This document shows, piece by piece, positions 6,587-9,377 of a DNA stretch of 9,377 nt (the first letter of the stretch is position 1; each line of letters begins with the position of its first letter). The DNA comes from an uncultured Hyphomicrobiales bacterium. GTDB taxonomy: Bacteria > Pseudomonadota > Alphaproteobacteria > Rhizobiales > Beijerinckiaceae. Below the pieces are notes generated by a model. It saw nothing but the letters and a program-made list of their open reading frames with translations. It was not told where the DNA came from and did not search any database. Position numbers and translations under genes: made by a program. The stretch covers positions 1-9,377 of the forward strand of contig CAIWVR010000265.1 of NCBI GenBank assembly GCA_903916165.1, given 5' to 3'.

Positions 6587-7051
6587 CTAAATCTTAGATG
6601 CCTCGAAGTTAATGGCTTCAGAGAGCTTGAACTTCTGTTCCGAGAGATCTGTCCGTCCGCCGCTCCTCTGGTTGGCGTTGGCATTTGCCGCAACCTGAAG
6701 CAACTCAAGATCGCCCTCTCCGCAGTTTTCAAACCAGTATCGAGAAAACCGCGGCGTCACCGTGCCCTCATATGGACCATATTCTCCCATGAGCACGTCG
6801 TTGGGCCCATAAAAGCGAACGCGCCCCTTGAGAACCATCCAAAATGTATCGACTGAGGTGTGATAATGGAGATTGTTCTCACCCCCATTCTTCTTCACGA
6901 CCTGCACCACACCCTTGATCAGCGGGCTGACTGCGAGCCGAACGAAGCCCTTTCCACGGTCTACTCCCTCGGGCTTCGAATATGAGAAGCCGTTGATGCT
7001 GGATTCCGCTTCCAGATGGCGTTGCTCCAGATCCAAATCCAATTCGCTCAT
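6587..7051 (-). CDS. Small single-domain cupin protein with altered metal ligands
   Basis: This 154-residue cytoplasmic protein has one cupin barrel at about residues 45-122. Motif 1 reads H62-Y-H64-T-S-V-D68 followed by FWMVLKGRVRFYG, so Asp replaces the usual Glu. Motif 2 reads P100-R-F-S-R-Y105-W-F-E-N109, so Tyr stands where the third metal histidine is normally found. The barrel is otherwise well formed and ends LELLQVAA. Cupins with this pattern may be oxygenases, isomerases or non-catalytic binding proteins, so no reaction is assigned. The ribosome site is weak (AGAGAG about ten bases before the ATG). It follows the SDR gene by 87 bp and precedes TctC copy 2 by 96 bp. It is unlike the two-domain cupin of the same series in size and motifs, so the two probably have different jobs. 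Confidence 0.87.
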   Translation of the reverse strand: MSELDLDLEQRHLEAESSINGFSYSKPEGVDRGKGFVRLAVSPLIKGVVQVVKKNGGENNLHYHTSVDTFWMVLKGRVRFYGPNDVLMGEYGPYEGTVTPRFSRYWFENCGEGDLELLQVAANANANQRSGGRTDLSEQKFKLSEAINFEASKI

Positions 7052-7138
7052 GTGACGAGTCTCTCTTTAGCTGCCGGACGTCAATGGTCCACAATAACAG
7101 GGTGATTCACGATGAGGTTAAGTTCACTTCATGCCTGC

Positions 7139-7876
7139 TCAGCCTGCACGCGAACCGCCATCGACCAATATATCTTCTCCAACAATAAAGGAAGATGCGT
7201 CGGACAGCAAAAAGAGTACGGCTTTTGCAACCTCCTCCGGCTCTCCCGGGCGTTGCAATAAATTAATCACCCCACGGGTAGGATTAAATTCCGATTTTCC
7301 GACGGGAGACCCGATGCGGTTGGGCGAAAGCGAGTTGACGCGAATACCATAGGGGGCCAGTTGGATAGCCAGTGACCGTGACAAATTCAGAATACCAGCC
7401 TTTGCAGTCGTATAGGCCGTGGCGCTGTTGCGACCGCGATGACCCGAGGTCGAACTGATATTCACAAAGGCTCCGGTCCATTTATGATCGACCATCACAG
7501 TCGCAGCATATTTACTCACCAGAAACTGGGATTTGAGGGTCACTTTCATGATCTTGTCCCACTCATCGGGCTCCAGTTCAAAGATGGATTTGTTATCCGA
7601 GATAGCGACATTGTTGACGATAAAATTCAGATTTTTAAATTCTGATACCGTCTTGGCGATCCCGTCTTGAACAGACGTTGGATCGGATACATCAACCTGT
7701 AAAGCCATTGCATGGCCGCCAGAGTTTTTGATGTCGGCAGCAACCCTGTCGGCAGAACCTTTATCAATGTCGACACAGACAACATTCGCACCCTCTGCTG
7801 CCAGAAGCCTGGCAACGGCCTCGCCAATATTGCGACCTGCTCCCGTGACGAAAGCTGTCTTCCCTGAAAGCTGCAT
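7139..7876 (-). CDS. Short-chain dehydrogenase/reductase (SDR), probably NAD(H)-dependent
   Basis: This 245-residue classical SDR should interconvert an alcohol and a ketone in the cytoplasm. The nucleotide-binding motif is TGAGRNIG (11-18). D36 at the end of the second strand (VVCVDID) favours NAD over NADP. NNVA (88-91) stands in for NNAG, and the active site has S142 (NISSTSG) with Y155-x3-K159. The C-terminus ends in the usual VDGG. The asparagine of the classical catalytic tetrad, normally in a VNL motif, is replaced by T113 (KVTLKSQF). The ATG at 7876 is chosen because GAGGA ends seven bases before it and the protein then begins at the first strand. A TTG at 7888 would add four residues and overlap the upstream stop. 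The gene starts eight bases after TctC copy 3 ends, so the two are likely coupled in translation. The substrate is unknown. Confidence 0.93.
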   Translation of the reverse strand: MQLSGKTAFVTGAGRNIGEAVARLLAAEGANVVCVDIDKGSADRVAADIKNSGGHAMALQVDVSDPTSVQDGIAKTVSEFKNLNFIVNNVAISDNKSIFELEPDEWDKIMKVTLKSQFLVSKYAATVMVDHKWTGAFVNISSTSGHRGRNSATAYTTAKAGILNLSRSLAIQLAPYGIRVNSLSPNRIGSPVGKSEFNPTRGVINLLQRPGEPEEVAKAVLFLLSDASSFIVGEDILVDGGSRAG

Positions 7877-7884
7877 CTCATTCC

Positions 7885-8898
7885 TCAATTCATGATTTCG
7901 CGCGCGCGCTTTACGATAGCAGGTGGTGTGGTATAGACCTGTCGCAGAACGTGTTCGACTTCGGGTCCAGAACTGGAATTTGCCTCAATTTTCATACGAG
8001 CCGCATCAGTTTGGAAGCGCTCGTCCTTGACCGTCAGGTCAAAAGCGGCTCTGAGTTCATCGAGTCTTTGTGCAGGAATATCTGGCGGCGCGAAAATGGG
8101 CCGCCCAAGCGTCAATGACGAAAACAGAAGTTCCATCAAAGCACGGTCATCTTCGTTGCGTGCCAGATCCAGTGCAAACGGAACGTTCGGAAGATCCGGA
8201 TGCTTCTCCAACCCTGTCTGCAGCAGAATTTTTATTTCACCTCGTTCGTAAAGGTCGCGCTGTGCCGCAATAAGACTCGACCAATACATCCCGCGTCCCT
8301 CGACCTCTCCGCGTTGCATCGCGAGGAATCCTTGAGCCGATGAAGAATATCCACTGATGACCTTGATTTTTGCACCCAGCATTTCATTGAGGATTTTGGG
8401 AAAGGTATTGGATGTACCTGAACCACCTACTGTTGCCGCCAGTATCGTCTCTCGTTTTTGAATGTCTTGGAAAGAATTGACCGGAACTGTATGCCAGACC
8501 GTCAGAAGATTGACCTCTTTGTTGAGGTTTCCAATCCATGAAAATTTCATGATATCATAATTTACATTGCCTTTTCCAGACAATAGGGGCTCAAACAAAA
8601 TCCCATTTACAACAGACCCAATGACGGTTCCATCGCGTGGCGCCACGTTATAGAGATAGTTTGTGGCAACAAGGCTTTCAGCTCCTGGCATCTGCTGAGA
8701 AATGATAAGGGGCTTTCCTGGAAGATAAGCACCCATATGTCGAACAAGAAGACGAGCATAAATATCGTATCCTCCACCAGGAGGGACACCAATGATCATT
8801 TTAACTTGTTTTTCCGCGTAAAATGGTACCTCGTCTTTTGCATAAGCAACCTGTGTTGCCATGAAAAAACCGATGACAATTCTGATGAATAAAGTCAT
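7885..8898 (-). CDS. TctC/Bug-family periplasmic substrate-binding protein (copy 3)
   Basis: This exported receptor is 337 residues long from the chosen ATG. Residues 1-20 form a signal peptide (core IRIVIGFFMATQV, cleavage after AYA/KDE). The pocket motifs are GVPPGGGYD (37-45), QQMPGAES (68-75) and APRDGT (86-91), with the later segment ISGYSSSAQGFLAMQRGEVEG-like. The frame is open to an ATG at 8931 that overlaps the TauD-like stop codon (ATGA). The internal ATG at 8898 is preferred because AGGAG lies seven bases upstream and the protein then starts with a compact signal peptide. The longer form would add eleven residues. It is closer by eye to copy 1 than to copy 2, and like copy 1 it directly follows a TauD-type dioxygenase. 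The local sequence is AT-rich compared with the PQQ gene. The ligand is unknown. Confidence 0.92.
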   Translation of the reverse strand: MTLFIRIVIGFFMATQVAYAKDEVPFYAEKQVKMIIGVPPGGGYDIYARLLVRHMGAYLPGKPLIISQQMPGAESLVATNYLYNVAPRDGTVIGSVVNGILFEPLLSGKGNVNYDIMKFSWIGNLNKEVNLLTVWHTVPVNSFQDIQKRETILAATVGGSGTSNTFPKILNEMLGAKIKVISGYSSSAQGFLAMQRGEVEGRGMYWSSLIAAQRDLYERGEIKILLQTGLEKHPDLPNVPFALDLARNEDDRALMELLFSSLTLGRPIFAPPDIPAQRLDELRAAFDLTVKDERFQTDAARMKIEANSSSGPEVEHVLRQVYTTPPAIVKRAREIMN

Positions 8899-8927
8899 GG
8901 GACTGCTCCTCATGGAGAGAAACATTT

Positions 8928-9377
8928 TCATACCGGACTATCGCCTGCGATCACTGTCCTGTGCATCAGTCGTGTGTCGGGATATTTGTACCCTCCCCCT
9001 GCGCAATGCATCAGGCAGCGATTGTCCCACATGACAAGATCACCATCTTTCCATTTGTGATCATAGCGGAATTCGGCGCGCATCTGATGATCAAACAAAT
9101 AGTCAAGCAATTCCTGACCCTCAGAATCATCCAGTTCTTTAATCGCGATAGTAAACCGAGGCGATGCATACAGAGCTTTCTTGCCTGTCTCCGGATGGGT
9201 TCTCACGATCGGATGGATCGCGTCGGGCTTTTCAAGGGCGGACTTGTAATAATCATCTCCGTCTGGACGGTCTTTCGAAACGGTCACTCGCTTGTTTTTT
9301 AATTTACTTGATGCGTTGACACCATGAAGATTCTGTATCCTGCGCTTGACGTCATCTGACAAAGCATCATAGGCAAG
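8928..9377 (-). CDS. TauD/TfdA-family Fe(II)/2-oxoglutarate dioxygenase, partial (N-terminus beyond window)
   Basis: The frame is open to the right edge (LAYDALSDDVK continues past any start), so the gene begins outside the window. The visible 149 residues are the C-terminal half. They include HPIVRTHPETGKKALY and the distal iron ligand in WDNRCLMH, followed by arginines 12 and 16 residues later that match the 2-oxoglutarate-binding pair with a one-residue insertion. The H-x-D iron motif lies upstream of the window, so integrity of the active site cannot be checked. The distal loop CAGGGYKYPDT differs from the ARSDFGPEER of the complete paralogue at 3335-4189, which suggests a different substrate pocket edge. 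Its TGA overlaps an ATG of the next frame (ATGA at 8931-8928), and the next gene is a TctC receptor. A TTG at 9362 is probably not a true start. Confidence 0.9.
   Translation of the reverse strand, partial: LAYDALSDDVKRRIQNLHGVNASSKLKNKRVTVSKDRPDGDDYYKSALEKPDAIHPIVRTHPETGKKALYASPRFTIAIKELDDSEGQELLDYLFDHQMRAEFRYDHKWKDGDLVMWDNRCLMHCAGGGYKYPDTRLMHRTVIAGDSPV

Noticed and set aside
9360..9362. TTG as a start codon for the partial dioxygenase
   Set aside because: The frame continues to the window edge with family-like sequence (LAYDAL), and the protein would lack the H-x-D iron motif if it began here.

Overview
The window looks like part of an accessory catabolic island from a Gram-negative proteobacterium. 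Enlarged sets of TctC/Bug-type periplasmic binding proteins together with TauD-like dioxygenases are typical of Alphaproteobacteria (Bradyrhizobium-like) and Betaproteobacteria (Burkholderiales). No taxonomic marker gene is present, so the group is an inference. All exported proteins carry ordinary Sec signal peptides. Sampled lines are about 65% GC inside the left-hand gene (1621-1680) but only about 32% in the right-hand part (8521-8580), so composition is uneven.

Layout. On the left, a plus-strand gene (134-1912) encodes an exported PQQ-dependent alcohol dehydrogenase whose active site carries the extra aspartate seen in lanthanide-dependent enzymes. A strong hairpin (1923-1964) lies between its 3' end and that of a convergent minus-strand gene series filling the rest of the window. 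Read in the direction of transcription (right to left), the series is: TauD/TfdA-type Fe(II)/2-oxoglutarate dioxygenase (N-terminus beyond the right edge), TctC-type binding protein, SDR dehydrogenase, small one-domain cupin, second TctC protein, two-domain cupin, second TauD-type dioxygenase, and third TctC protein. The first three genes are tightly packed and probably translationally coupled. The later gaps are about 90-250 bp and contain hairpins and dyads that may tune expression.

How the genes may work together (inference). The three binding proteins would capture small organic acids in the periplasm. The dioxygenases, cupins and SDR would oxidise them in the cytoplasm. The PQQ dehydrogenase would oxidise an alcohol in the periplasm. 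The substrate cannot be named from sequence. No TctA/TctB membrane subunit, regulator, RNA gene, insertion sequence or CRISPR array was seen. The combination of three orphan binding proteins, two TauD paralogues and two unlike cupins is the best candidate here for an undescribed pathway.
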